Source: Delphinus delphis (taxonomy: Eukaryota; Chordata; Mammalia; Artiodactyla; Delphinidae). From it: a stretch of 64,000 nt of DNA. The stretch is taken from NCBI RefSeq assembly GCF_949987515.2, contig NC_082702.1, positions 48,515,600 to 48,579,599 on the forward strand. The letters run 5' to 3'. The stretch's first letter is position 1, and each line of letters begins with the position of its first letter. The notes beneath the pieces were generated by a model, which saw only the letters and a list, made by a program, of their open reading frames with translations, made no database searches and was not told the DNA's origin. The translations under genes and the position numbers were made by a program. Positions 12,524 through 25,020 of the stretch are shown here, in pieces.

Positions 12524-12834
12524 AAGAAATATTCTCAGTGTGAAAGGCAAACGTCCGAAGGGCAGGTTTGATGATATGGCATTTTGAGAAACTCTGATTT
12601 CTGAAAGACTTCTAAGATCTAGTCCCTAGAGAAAAGGCTTAACTTTTGAACTATCTATTGAAAAGAAATGGAATAAAGATCTAAATACAAGTCACGAGAC
12701 AGACCTAACTTATTTGAAGAATAAATATTGCATGATGGAAGCTTAGAAGAAGGGTTAGAAGGACAAGGGTAGCACCTGCCTGTGAATCTCAGCGTAGGGT
12801 TGGCTTTAGCTTCAGAGCAATGTCAGGGCTGGTT

Positions 12835-12995
12835 TACATTCTAACTGCCACCTAAGCCATATAAGCGGGGGCAAGTCCCTTAGCTGCCAGGGAACTCAGG
12901 TAAAACAGAAACACCTGCCTGCTCCCTGAGATCATGGGAGGGCTGAGTGAGATCCCTCAGCAGAGCCCTGGCCCACAGTATTGGCTCAAAAATGG
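12835..12995 (+). repeat. MIR, sense
   Basis: The layout matches a sense MIR: splice-like 'gggggcaagtccct' core, then 'cctgagatcatgggagggc', then 'agagccctggcccacagtat'. It is diverged and non-coding. Confidence 0.6.
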
Positions 12996-13409
12996 TAACT
13001 CTTTGTATGAGTACAATTCAATAAAAGTCAATGGAAACTATTATTCATACAAACCCTTTAGTAAGTGTACGTTGCAAAAACAGATGATGATGCAGGAAAT
13101 AAGTTATAATTCTCCATGAAGATTGCCCCATCTATCTGTATAAATGAATAAATACAATTAAGTTTAGTATGTACGTGGATTACTTCCCTTCTCCAACGTG
13201 TCTCACGTGACAGGGAATGGATTGAACTTTTGTTGTCCACTGTTGATGGTTTTAATAAGTTTATGCTATACCTCTTTGAACATAAACAAATATTGCAAAA
13301 AACATTTTCACGAGAGAAGAATTGTTTTTTTCTTAGTTTGCAATTACTGTGTCACAGAACGGAACTTAATTCTGAAAACAACCTGAAAAAGAACTTAATT
13401 ATAACAAGA

Positions 13410-13525
13410 GCCACCAGCTAGTGTTTATTGAGCAAATATTCTACCGTTTAATAATCAAAAGTCCAGTGGGTGCTCATTATAAATGCGCTCTTTACAGATG
13501 GGGAACCTGAGCAATACATGAGTTA
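13410..13525 (-). repeat. MIR, antisense
   Basis: 'gtgtttattgagcaaatatt' followed by 'tttacagatggggaacctga' is the reverse-complement MIR signature. Confidence 0.6.
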
Positions 13526-15509
13526 TATGGGTTCTTGAAGTCATATGACTCCTCATTGGAAAAGTCAGAATTCAGTTGGCTCCCTGGTGTCACTTGGAAA
13601 ACAGTTTTGCTGAAACAAATACAGTGGTGGACACTCGTCCCCTGTTCCTCAAGCTCTCCCTTCAGATCCGGCAAGCTAGGCTTGTCCTTTCCAGTCAGGG
13701 GCAAGAGAACGCCCTCATCTTTTCACGGCAATGTCCCAAGAGATCCAAACTTGTCCTGCTGCCTGTGTCAGGCTCCGTTACTTGGCCGATCTCTGAGGGA
13801 AGTGCAAGGAAGCCCACTTACGCCACCAGAGCTGGAGCAATTTGATGTGGGAAGTTTTCTCTGTAGGAAAGCATGCATTTTCGGTTTCTGTCTCATCTAA
13901 CTCCTGTTTCTATCCTTCAACTGTTTCCAAACTCAGATGTGAAGAAAGGAGGTGCAGTTTATCGTTTCAGAAGCCCAGCATGTGTCAGGAGGTAGTTAGG
14001 TGAGAAACTCCTTATTGTAAATGAGGTTCTGTAACGTCTGTCTGTCCTTTCCAAAGTGAAAGTCCTCTGCTCTCAGAAATATATAGCCTCTCCCATACTA
14101 TCCCATCCAACTCATGCGATTATAAATCAAGAAAACAGTATTATAGGCTGTATTATTCTGGGAGACCTCAGAAGATCCCAGCTAACAACAGCATGGGATG
14201 TCTTCTCAGCTGGAAAATAAAAAAGCTCAAAGTTGAGAAAAAGTTCACGGAAGGTGCTCCGGGCACCCGTTTTAGAATGAGCAGACTGTGGCATCCACCG
14301 CACGCTGACTGATGAAGCTGCAGAGTGAATCTGGCCAGCTTAATTCATCGGATGCTTAGTCGCCTCGAAGTTAACACCATCTATCTCTTCAAAATTGTTC
14401 TATTATTATTTGAAAATATTACTATTCATATATGGTGAAGCCAGCAGATCAGGAGGTGACTGCCATAGAAAGATAGTTCTATGAGAGGACAATCTCAAAA
14501 ACTGTATAGCTCACAGTTCCTGAGAGGAGGGGGCATGCCACACCACAGGGGTGCCATATGGGGGTCGCTAGGGTCCCTCCCGAGGAAAGAGAGAGTAAGG
14601 GGGAAAAGTGGGCAAGAGCCTCTATGGTGGTTTCTGCGGGAAGGAAAAGGCAGGCAGGGTAAGCAGGTTTGGGACTGGTGAATCTGACTCACTGCAGTGG
14701 GTTCTGAGGCATAGAGGCTGCCCCTAGTTGTCTGGCACCCGGCCCTGGGCTCCTTAGGGCGGGTGGCTAGTGGCCCAGAGTGTGAGAGCTCCATGAGAGC
14801 TCAACAGAAGCAGCTGGTTGGGGGACGGGATCTGGATTGGTTGTTCACACATGAAAGACACCTTCTATCTCTAGCAACTGGCCCACCCTGTCAGGGGGGA
14901 GTCTCTCCAGGGTCAGCAAAACTCCAGATGTCAAAGAATCAGAAACAGATGGTTAATACACTCTAGTCTCCAGTTATTCTTGCCTTACCCACTTTAAGCA
15001 AAAATATATCCTAGTGAAGGGAGAAAAGATAATGCAGAAATTTTAAGTCATAATTCAAAACCTCAAAGGACAATATATAAATAAATCATGGTCTTATTTA
15101 AAATTTACAAACATCACCTTTATAAATATTGGATTCTGCATCTTACGTGATTTCTAGGCTTTCTTTTCCTAGCAGAGAATAAGCTGCGTTCATGCTATCA
15201 ACACAATGACTTCCTCTTACCTATTACCTATCATGGTCACAGGTCACATTCTTGGGGTTTTTTCTCCTAATAATTCTTATAATTAATCTCAAATGAGAGA
15301 GAGAGGGCACTACGTGCTCAGGCAGTATGATATGCTGGATGTCGGCAATATGGACCCGTGAACACTCAGCTCGTGTGTGGCGCTTACAGTCTAGTATAGG
15401 AAGCAGTAGAGTATACAGCACAGTATAGGTTTGGTTTCTGTGGCCACAGACCAGCAAACACATTAGACAGATGACAGCGGCACACCTTGGGATGTCTGGA
15501 TAAAACCTC
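13526..15509. other. No gene recognised
   Basis: Unique-looking sequence. Short frames such as 13535-13900 show no domain and overlap one another on both strands, so none is called. 14480-14800 is purine-rich on the plus strand and moderately GC-rich. Confidence 0.5.
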
Positions 15510-15525
15510 AAAAGCTGAGACATCA

Positions 15526-15734
15526 GGGCTTCCCTGGTGGCGCAGTGGTTGAGAGTCCGCCTGCCGATGCAGGGGACACGGGTTCGGGCCCCGGTCCGGG
15601 AAGATCCCACATGCTGCGGAGCGGCTGGGCCCATGAGCCATGGCCACTGAGCCTGCGTGTCTGGAGCCTGTGCTCTGCAACGGGAGAGGCCGCAGCAGTG
15701 AGAGGCCCACGTACCGCAAAAAAAAAAAAAAAAA
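15526..15734 (+). mobile_element. CHR-type SINE, short subfamily
   Basis: Complete short SINE with poly-A. An exact 16-bp duplication 'aaaagctgagacatca' lies at 15510-15525 and 15735-15750. Confidence 0.96.
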
Positions 15735-15750
15735 AAAAGCTGAGACATCA

Positions 15751-18700
15751 ATTGGATGTTTTGCCTATCTGACTCCAGAACACTGGATACTTGAAACACG
15801 GCATTCTCACTAAGAAGTTCAGTATTAATTATACGCACCACTCCCTAATAACTAAATATCAAGATGGTTGAGAGGGTCTTTAACCTTCCATCCAGAAAAG
15901 CACGTCAAACACAAAGGCTGCAGCAGTGTGAGACATTTGATAGCTTATTCGAAGATCCTTGTGCTGGTGAGTCTACCCGTGCAGAATAACATGAGGCTTT
16001 AATGACGAAGGAAAAGAAAACAAAGTTGACTTATTGTGATGTTATTGCTAGTTCTTCTGTGATAAATAAGTATCCAAAAAACCCACCCAAACCACAAAAC
16101 CTAAAGCCATTAATTTTGCTCTATAAATGTACAATATGCCAGCAGAACTTGATTTTACTTTACCTATTAGATTTGTTTCTTCAATAGATGTAAAGATAAC
16201 TTTATACATTGATTCATTCTGCCACTGATTTTCATTATGATTTAGAAATATGGTCTTTAATAAGTAAGTCCAATCTGAATAATGAACAAAGTCCACCCTT
16301 CAAAACTTTGAGATTCATCTATCATAGCATGAACAGTGAAGCTATTCATTTTCCAATAAAAGAGGTAAAAACAAGACTAAAACTCTAAATGCATACCATA
16401 ATTACATGCTCACAATGAAACAATCTAATTAAGGCTTCATGTTGCCCATGTTTGTTACTGATCTAGATGTTTTCCAGAAGACGTCAAGTGACAACAGGCT
16501 CAATCACACTCAGAAGTTATGTCAGTCATCTACCTTGCTAAGTGTTAGCTGATTGATCAAATGTTTAATAACATATGGGTTATTCAGAACTTGGTACCTA
16601 ATTAGATAACCATTTATGTGGATAGTTTACTGACAAAAATTTAAAGTTTCTTTTTGCCATTTAAGGTAGCCAATTCATTTACAGAGATACCCTAGGGGAG
16701 CTTTTCAGGTTTAAGGGCATTAAGAATATTTTCTCCACTTTTCTTTCTCTTTATATTTTATGGTGTAACTGATCGTAGAGTAACTTTAGCACATTTGAAG
16801 TGTCAACTTAGGAAACCTGAATTCTTCAAAGTGTGGGGACTCACTTGGAACCCCAGAGTTGGTAGAAGAATTATTTTAAGCTGAAGACATTTGAAATTCA
16901 CATATGGAGATAGAAGCCTTTTCAGAGCTTCTCATATCTGACTAAAAACAGAAATTTTGAGAAATGAGGACTGCCTTAAATTCCCTCTTCAGGGCAGCTT
17001 CTACTCCAAGGACAGAAACTAAGAGTAAACCTACCATAAATCCCCTTTCTGGGAGAGTTTTATGACCCTGAAGAAAACAGAAAGACACTGAAGAAGACAG
17101 AAAATAAAAATAGAAATACCTGCATAGACAAATATTACCACCAACTCATCTCCCATTTTTTCTCCTAAATACCCATTTATCTTTCCTAAAGAACCGTATC
17201 TGTTCTTCCCATAGAAGCCATTTCTCCCCACTTCCATTCCCCTAGTAAGTTTCCCCTTTAACTTTAACCATTTAACCAGCAAGCTATTTCTTTTGTTGGC
17301 TCTGGTGGGCATACAAATAAACCTTTTATCTTCTCATCTTTTGTCAATTTAATTCACAGTCTCCAGTCACTGAACCTAAGAGGGAGGAGGAAAACATTTA
17401 TCTCCCCCCAGAAAGTATCATACTAGGGTAAAACGTGGAATTCCTGGAACGTGTTGATTTGGAGATGAGAACGGGGTATGGAATTGGAAGGACATCGGAG
17501 AGGTACTATCGTGATATATCCCAATTCATCTATAAAATTTGGGGGAAGCTGAATTCTCAGAAACAAGTTTGAGATGAGCCCCGGATCCTGTTCTCACGGT
17601 AGTACAGCTGTTCACCCCTCAATTTTAATTCCTTTTATTTTTCCTTGGTAGATGATATTGATGCAAACATTTGACACTAAAATGTTCAAAATTTGAACTA
17701 TGAAAGTGTTTTCCCCTTAGGTACTTATTCTCCAGGTGTATTCTTTAGAATGAATACCCCTATGTTCAATTTTAAGATAAAAGTAATTTCACCCGTTTCC
17801 TTTCTCCTTCCCACACAGAGATTTTCTGGTATTTAAAGTGCAGCTAACAACTTTTCACTCTCTTGGAATTTTCAGTGGCATCTGCATGAAAATTAAGAAA
17901 TACTTTGGGAAAGTAATTTAATTTTGCGAATGCAAAGGTAATCTCCACTCATCATCAAGGCAATAAAACATAAGGTATTTCTGTATGAGGAATCTCAATT
18001 TAAAAAACCTTACAGAAGTGAATTCCAATGAAGTAAACAACCTCAGAAGCAATACCACAGTGGACAAGCATCCCAATTACACAGTTATCCAGCCAGGGAT
18101 TTAGAGCCACATCAGCCCCAGATGCCCCTGTCCGGCTAACCAGACTGTTTGGCAGTGACTATTGCAACGTCTTAACTTTTTTCTCCTTCCAAGATTTCTG
18201 GCTCCTGGCAGAAGACAAAAAGCTTCAAGTTGAGAAAATCAAACCGGAAAAAGGGACGAACATTTAGCTTTTGAAGAAATGTGCGTGGCGTTTACACAGT
18301 TGCATCCTTCAGAAGGTGGTTACATTCCCAACCTTTTTATAAGAGCTCTGCACCATCTGCATTCTACAAGCAGTGGCTCATCCACCTCCACTTTCTTCAA
18401 TAGGGAAAAATCCTGCTCTCCCAGAATTTAGCAAACAAACTGACTTTGGCATGAAGATAGACCCAAAGCAGATTTTCTGTATTACTTGGCAATTTTTCTC
18501 TGTAAAATTAATTTCACAAATGCATATTCCCCTATTGGGGCAATACGTATTTGGGAAGATTTTTTTTCTCTTTTCTATACTAGTACTAACAATCTCAACG
18601 GTGTCCTAGTATTAATAGGTTAAGATTAAGTAGTTAAACAAGAAAAATGATTAGCATTTGTGGAGCTTACTTCAGTGATAAGCTCGCTATTGTAATAGCT

Positions 18701-19599
18701 TATTAACTATATATTTTTATTCAATAAACAAATGATGCAAGAGATTTTTTTTTTAAAGAGTGGCTTTGGAGCCTAGAATCGGAAAGTATATTCTTATACT
18801 ACTGGGACTTCATTTTCAGTCATGATCATTTAAAATAGAACTTTGAAAAAAAACTCTTGTCTCCTCTTCAGAGGGTCTGTGGTGATTCAGAACCATACTC
18901 AACATTCTTAACCCTCCAATAATGCGTTCCTAACCGTGGTCTGAGACCTTAGGATTTCTTTCACTCTCCTTTCTATTCAACATACTTTTTAAAAAGTAAC
19001 GAAATGGCCAAGACTTGTATAAAAACAACAAGCAAGTTAAATTAATGTCGATGAACTCTTTGATTCCTGGGCCATGTTTCTTGGATGGCAATTCTGCTTA
19101 AATACTCAGCCGTGTGGCCTCAGATTAAACAAGTTCATACCTTCTTCTAGTTTTGCGTCTTCCTTTATTCTTTCTCTTGTGACTGTGACCACCACATCCC
19201 TTCTCTCCACGATTCTAAAATCTTCACTTTTTTAAAGGCCTTGTTAATAACCTATAATTCTCTTAAAGCCTAGGCTTTCAAAAACAAATGTTAATCCCTT
19301 TCTCCTTTCCTGATATCCGAAACTAACTTTTCCTAAAGAATAATTATACACTATAGTTAACGCCTTTATATTTATTTTGAAATTGATTTCAGGATTCATG
19401 TTGTCCTCTAAACCCAGAATGTTAACTCTTGCAGGAGGTAGGCTAATTCTATTACATCTTCTATAAACTCATTAATACATGACATACACTCATATACTAA
19501 ACCAGTAATGACGCTGTCATTTTGTTCCCTCCACCCAACCCTTTTTATGACCACATATTAGGTTTCTCCCTCTCCCATATTATGCAACAAGAGACGTCA
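15751..19599. other. Long stretch without gene or clear repeat
   Basis: About 3.8 kb of AT-rich sequence with no frame above 93 codons, no SINE and no L1 that I recognise. It is the longest repeat-poor block of the window, so a conserved regulatory element here would be plausible, but nothing in the bases alone shows one. Confidence 0.55.
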
Positions 19600-22320
19600 T
19601 TTTAAGTGCCATGTACATAAAAGCAATGTTGTATCCTTGAAATGAAGTAAAAATTGAAAGGATACAGAAAAAAACAAACCTATAATTTTGAGATATTAAT
19701 ACAGTCCTTTCAGAACTTTTGAGATATGCATAGGAAAATAGCAACAATAACATTTGGATAATATGATTTAAAAAGTGGAATTTTATACCTCAGTAGAAAA
19801 TGTACTTGCGTCAAACACAAATTTAAAAAATGACCATGTAGAGATCATAAAAGAATTCTGAACAATTTTACAGAACTAATATTATAAAAGCTATATTATT
19901 GGATCAGACTGCAATAATACATAGCTTAAAAATCCCGTATGTTCTGGGAAATAAAAGAGCACTTCTTTTTCATCTGCCAGTAAATTTGAAAATATAGGTA
20001 AAATGGATAATATTCTTGATTAAAAAATGAACATTCAAAATAGACCTGAGAAGTGGAAAACATGACTAGATCATGAAAAATCAAAACAGTGATAAGTGTT
20101 CTTTCACAAAAGTCACCTCACCGAAGTAAGTAGTCCTATAGAGTTTTATCAAACTTTCAAAATCCACATAATGATACAATATCTCTCCTGATCATTTTTT
20201 AATGGTAATGACTCCTCCAGAGTCAGCAATTTACATTTGGGCCTAGAGTTAGAAGAGGTGGAGATACATTTTGAAATTCTATCTCCTTAAAAACAGAACA
20301 GTCAGTTTATATACTTTTAGGAGTGATACACACCAATTTGAATAGAGTTATCCAAGATGGCCAACCAACATGCAAGGCTTTTCAAAAGGAAATATACTTC
20401 ACTGGAGACAACATCATACCACTGAAGTCTGGGTCTTTTCCTACTAGAGAACCAAGACATTTTAAGTAACAGAAGATTCCATTCTGAACACCATCAGCAA
20501 AAGTAAGTGAGAAAATATAATGAAAAAAGGAACAGCAGGAATTAATTTTAAAATTAATCTTAAAATATTGAGAAAATAACTAGCATTGTGTAAAATATTT
20601 ATGAAGCACATTCTGAAACTTTATTAAAAGACATAAAAGATACCTTAATAAATGAAAAGATATTCCATGTTTATGTGGGAAAGGCTCTACACTATAATGT
20701 GTGGGTTAAATTTAGAGAATGCAATTAATCTAAAACTGAGTGCAATTCCAAACAAAATCCAATTGCGTTTTTTTGGAAACTTGACATACTGCTATTATAC
20801 ATTACACTGAGGAATGATTGTACCGGTGAAGGTCTGAAAATAGCTTAAAAATATCGAAATCATACAAAGGTAACTTGAAATGTCATAGTAATTAAAAGAG
20901 TGTACATTTGGTACCAGAACAAAAAACAATAGATTGATGGAACCAAATAAAGGGCTTAGTTTACTACAACTTATTCTAGGACAAACAGTGCAGAGAAAGG
21001 AGTTCATCATTTTGGGGAAAAATTAAATCCCTCCTCATACAATATGTAAAAAATATTTCAGGTAGAGGAAACCTATTAGTGTGAAAATTGAATCTTGGCA
21101 AGATTAGAAGAAACTACAGGATAAAAAACTTATGATGTTATTAGGGTAAGAGCAGATTTCCTAAGTAAGTCTGAAGAAAAAAAATGAAGTACAAAGGAAA
21201 AGACTCATAGATTTGGCTATGTTAAAATTAGCAACATTTTATAATGAAGAATGCCATAGATACCATCAAATTAAAGTAGCAGGCCTTGAAAAGACATCTG
21301 TAAAGTGTATAACTAATATGCATTAGACTACATAAACACGTCCTTAAAGTCAACAACAACAAAAAAACACAATACTGGAGGATAGGCAGAGAATGTGAAA
21401 ACACATTTCATAGAAAAAAAACACACAAGTGACAAGCATAGGAAAAGGTGTTAAAATCTCAGTAGTAATCAATGAAATGAAAATATTGAAATACCACACT
21501 TCCTGCAACATAGGTTTAAACAACACAATATTACAGAGGCTCTGGGGATAAACATCCTTGCACACTGTTCCCTGGGAGGTAAACTGATAGGACAACTCTG
21601 TGAAACACAATGGCATCATCTGACAAAACTGAAAATGCGTGTATCTATACAACTATGTGCTTTTCATCCCTGTTTCTACTAGCTAGAAGTTGGAGACAAA
21701 CTAAATGTCCATCAGAGTGGAATGGGAAATGAAATTTGCCAAATTCATAAAGCAAAATACCATAGAGCAGTAAAAGCGATAAAATAAACCTACATTTGTT
21801 AAGATAGAGTTCAGACACACAATCTTTAGTAAAGCAAGCAAGATTCAGAATGACACCTAAACTGTGATACAATTTACATATATTTTTAAAGCAACACAAC
21901 ATAATATATACATATTAGAAGGATTACAGACCATGAAATGGGGGCATGAGGCAGGAGGAGAAGAATGGAACTGGCAATAAGAGTAAAGACGTCAAAAAGA
22001 GGAATGAAAAAAAAAAAGACCTAGAACAATAATGATACTGTTTATCTAACTGAGGAGCACAGTGAATTGAGTCAACACAATTGTGTGACATCCTGCACAA
22101 AGAAAATGAAATAATTTTAGAAACAAACCAAAGGTAATGGTTGAATAGAAAATGTTAAGTGTAGAAGGCAGAAGAGAAATCTATTGTACAGCATAAGTGA
22201 AAGGCACCATACATAACGGCAAGTGGACATAAAGAAGCCAATTCCCTGCATTCAAAGGAAGAAACAAAAAACAGTACTGTCACTGTATTGGACTGCTGAG
22301 TGGAAAAGAGATAGGTGTGT
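19600..22320 (+). mobile_element. Ancient L1 remnants, sense
   Basis: Scattered blocks resemble late L1 ORF2 in sense orientation, notably about 21350-21830, which includes the 'gttggagacaaactaaatgtc' type motif of the C-terminal region. Frames are destroyed by stops and indels. The 5' boundary is uncertain and 19600-20400 is only weakly L1-like. Confidence 0.5.
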
Positions 22321-22344
22321 AATTGCGCTAAATCATTACCCTCT

Positions 22345-22850
22345 TTAGTTAATTTTCTATTCCCTGCTGTAACAAGTTACCAAAAACTTAGTGAATTAAA
22401 ACAACATAAGTTTATTATTTTACAGCTTTGTAAGTTAGAATTTCAAAATGAGTTTCACTGGGCTAAGATCAAGGTGTAGGGAGAGCCATGTTTCTTTCTG
22501 GAGGCTCCAGAGGAGAACCTATTTCTTGGCGTTTCCTAGCTTCTAGAGGCTGAGCACATTCCTTGGTTCCTGACTTCCCTTTCTGCTATCTTCAAAGACA
22601 GCCAAGTTGCATCTTTCTGACCATTTTTCTGCAGTCACATCTCCCTCTTACTCTCCTCTTCTGCCTCTCTCTTGTTAAGACTCTGATGATTAGATTGAGC
22701 CATTCCAGCTCATTCAGAGTAACCTTGGGTTTTTAAGGTCATCTGATTAGCAACCTTAATTTCATCAACAGCCCCAATTCTCCCTTTGCCATATACGATA
22801 ACATATTTGCAGGTTCCACGATTAGTATGGAGCAAAGCGTCAGCTAATAA
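22345..22850 (-). repeat. MaLR-type (MLT1-like) solitary LTR, antisense
   Basis: It opens 'ttctattccctgctgtaac' and includes 'tttcactgggctaagatcaa' and 'gattagcaaccttaatt', matching my memory of an antisense MaLR LTR. No internal coding sequence is present. This is an old, non-coding remnant. Confidence 0.6.
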
Positions 22851-23064
22851 ATTTATCCCCCATTGCAGTATATGCAGCTAAAAATACATGATTAAAAGCT
22901 TTAGTTTTAATTTACTATTTGTTATTTGCAGACACTTTAACCCTGCTTAAAGTTTATTAAATTCTCCCTATTAAATTCTGTCCATATAGTTTACCATTTG
23001 TACCTTCCCTGTTCTGGAGTGCCATCTTCTCCCTTTTTCTGGAACATTCATTTTCCTAACATTT

Positions 23065-24098
23065 AATAAACTTTGCTTGAGCAGATAAAAAAAAAATGTC
23101 ACTAAGAAATTGGAGCAGTGACCAGAAAGAGTCATGATGAAGTCAGGTGATGCTACAAGGTAAAAAAGAAATATGACAACCTGGTGGGCTTCTCTGGTGG
23201 CACAGTGGTTAAGATTCTGCCTGCCAATGCAGGGAGACACAGGTTCGAGTCCTGGTCCGGGAAGATCCCACATGCTGTGGAGCAACTGAGCCCGTGCGCC
23301 ACAACTACTGAGCCTGCGCTCTAGAGCCCGCGAGCCACAACTACTGAGCCCGTGTGCCACAACTACTGAAGCCCGCGCGCCTAGAGCTGGTGCTCCACAA
23401 CAAGAGAAGCCACTGCAATGAGAAGCCCGTGCACCCCAATGAAGAGTAGCCCCCGCTCGCCGCAACTAGAGAAAGCCTGCGCACAGCAACGAAGATCCAA
23501 CACAGCCAAATATAAATAAATTAGAAAAAAGAAATGTGACAACCTGGTAAACATTACCTTGACTAAGTGATCAAGGTTAACATAACCAGTGGTAACTGAG
23601 GTTGATATAATGTAGTCCCTGATGATGTGATGAGAAGGGAACTTTACCTCTGTGGTATTTTCCCAAAAGCCCACAGCCCCAGACCAATCATTAGGAAACA
23701 TTAAACAAAACCGAACTGAGTGACATTCTCCAAAATGCCTGACCAGTACTCTTTAAAACTGTCGAGGTCGAGAAGAATAAGGAAACAATGAAAAACTGTC
23801 ACGGACCAGAGGACATGAAGGAGACATCACAACTACATGTAATGTGATATCCTGGTTAGGATCTTGGGACAGAAAAGGGACATTCGTGGAAAAACAGATG
23901 AGATTCAAATAAAGTTGAGAATCTAGTTAATATTGTGCTGATGTCAGTTCTTTGATTTGATAAAGGTACTAGGGTAATGTAAGATGCTAACACCAAGGGA
24001 AATTGGGTGAGGAGTATATGGAAACTTTCTCCACCCTCTTTTCAACTTTCCTGTAAAACTAAAATTATTTCAAAACAAAAGATTTATTTTAAAAGCAA
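23065..24098 (+). mobile_element. Old L1 3' UTR split by a SINE
   Basis: Blocks such as 'ccagaggacatgaaggagac' (about 23810) and the ending 'aacaaaagatttattttaaa' fit the 3' UTR of an L1ME/L1MC-class element in sense orientation. The two halves are rejoined across the SINE at 23186-23524. Nothing is translated from it. Confidence 0.65.
23186..23524 (+). mobile_element. CHR-type SINE, long subfamily
   Basis: Complete long-form SINE ending 'caaatataaataaatt' plus A-run. A 24-bp duplication with one mismatch lies at 23162-23185 and 23525-23548 (right copy ends 'gtgacaacctggt', left copy 'atgacaacctggt'). Confidence 0.95.
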
Positions 24099-24221
24099 AG
24101 GAAACCTGACTGCATGACAAATGGATACGGCCAACTATTGTGAGAGAGGATCCAGGGTTCTTAGGACTTAAAGAAAGAAAGAGGAATTATGGCCAACATC
24201 GATCAACGGCACCCACACCCC

Positions 24222-24435
24222 CAGATTTATTGAGGGGTTATTGTACTAAGTGCTTTACATACATTATTTCCTCACCACTTCAGCTCCAGGTGACAGATAT
24301 TACTAGTATTGACATTTCAGAGAAGAAGCAGTGAAAGCTCAGAGATTAGCTACTCTGCCCAAGATCACCCTGCTTGGAGGAAGTGAGATTCAAATCCAGA
24401 CGTCTGTCCACGAAACTCACCCTCTTAGGCACTAA
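24222..24435 (-). repeat. MIR, antisense
   Basis: 'tactaagtgctttacataca', then 'agagattagctactctgccc' and 'agattcaaatccagac' form a nearly complete antisense MIR. Confidence 0.75.
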
Positions 24436-24739
24436 GCTTGAATATTCCATGACCTCTTCCATTGTTTTCTGTTGTTTTACACAAAAACACATTCCAGTGA
24501 ATTGAGTAAATACTCAGCTATGCCACCTTACACATGGTCTTTGCAGAACAATTTAGCATAAAGGCATAATGAGGCTTGTTCTCTATGAGATGAGAAGAAA
24601 TAAGCAAGGTGCACGTGAAGAGAAGGTCAGCTAGATAAATCAACACTCATCTGGTGAGAAGAGCACCACTAAACTCACTTTGAAACGATAACTTGCCTAC
24701 TTTCTCAGAATGATCCACCATGACCTGATCTGTTGAAAC

Positions 24740-24900
24740 ACCTGTACAGTGTAATTGTTATACTTAATCTTTACTTGTCTCCGTCCACTAGAATGTAATG
24801 TCTAGGAGGGTAACGCCTCTTGTCTGTTCTGTTCACTGGCATTTTCCAAATGCCTAGACTAGTGCGTAGGACTTAGATATTCAATACATATTGCATATTC
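24740..24900 (+). repeat. L2 3' end
   Basis: 'cactagaatgtaatgtctag', 'cttgtctgttctgttcactg' and 'tgcctagactagtgcgtagg' follow the order of the conserved L2 3' terminus. Confidence 0.65.
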
Positions 24901-24942
24901 AATATATTGAATTGAATATATTTATATTCAATAAATATCCCT

Positions 24943-25020
24943 AGAAAAGAAAAGAAAAGAAGGGAGGGAAGGAGGGAGAGAGGGTAGAAAGAGAGGAAGG
25001 CAAAGGAGACAAAGGAAGTG
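24943..25020. repeat. GA-rich purine tract
   Basis: About 78 bases almost wholly A and G (gaaaagaagggagggaagga and similar). It could adopt triplex structure and is likely variable in length. Confidence 0.85.

Noticed and set aside
13535..13900. A 121-codon plus-strand frame possibly belonging to an exon
   Set aside because: A second frame overlaps it on the same strand, no conserved motif is seen and no matching splice-site chain was found.
15224..15841. A 205-codon minus-strand frame
   Set aside because: Its middle third is the antisense reading of a SINE (15526-15734), and the flanking parts have no domain. SINE antisense readings such as 'RPWLTGPAAPRHVGSS' recur at many sites in the window.
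22971..23465. A 164-codon minus-strand frame rich in 'SSCGSRALERRLSSCG'-type repeats
   Set aside because: The repeat pattern comes from the antisense long-form SINE at 23186-23524.
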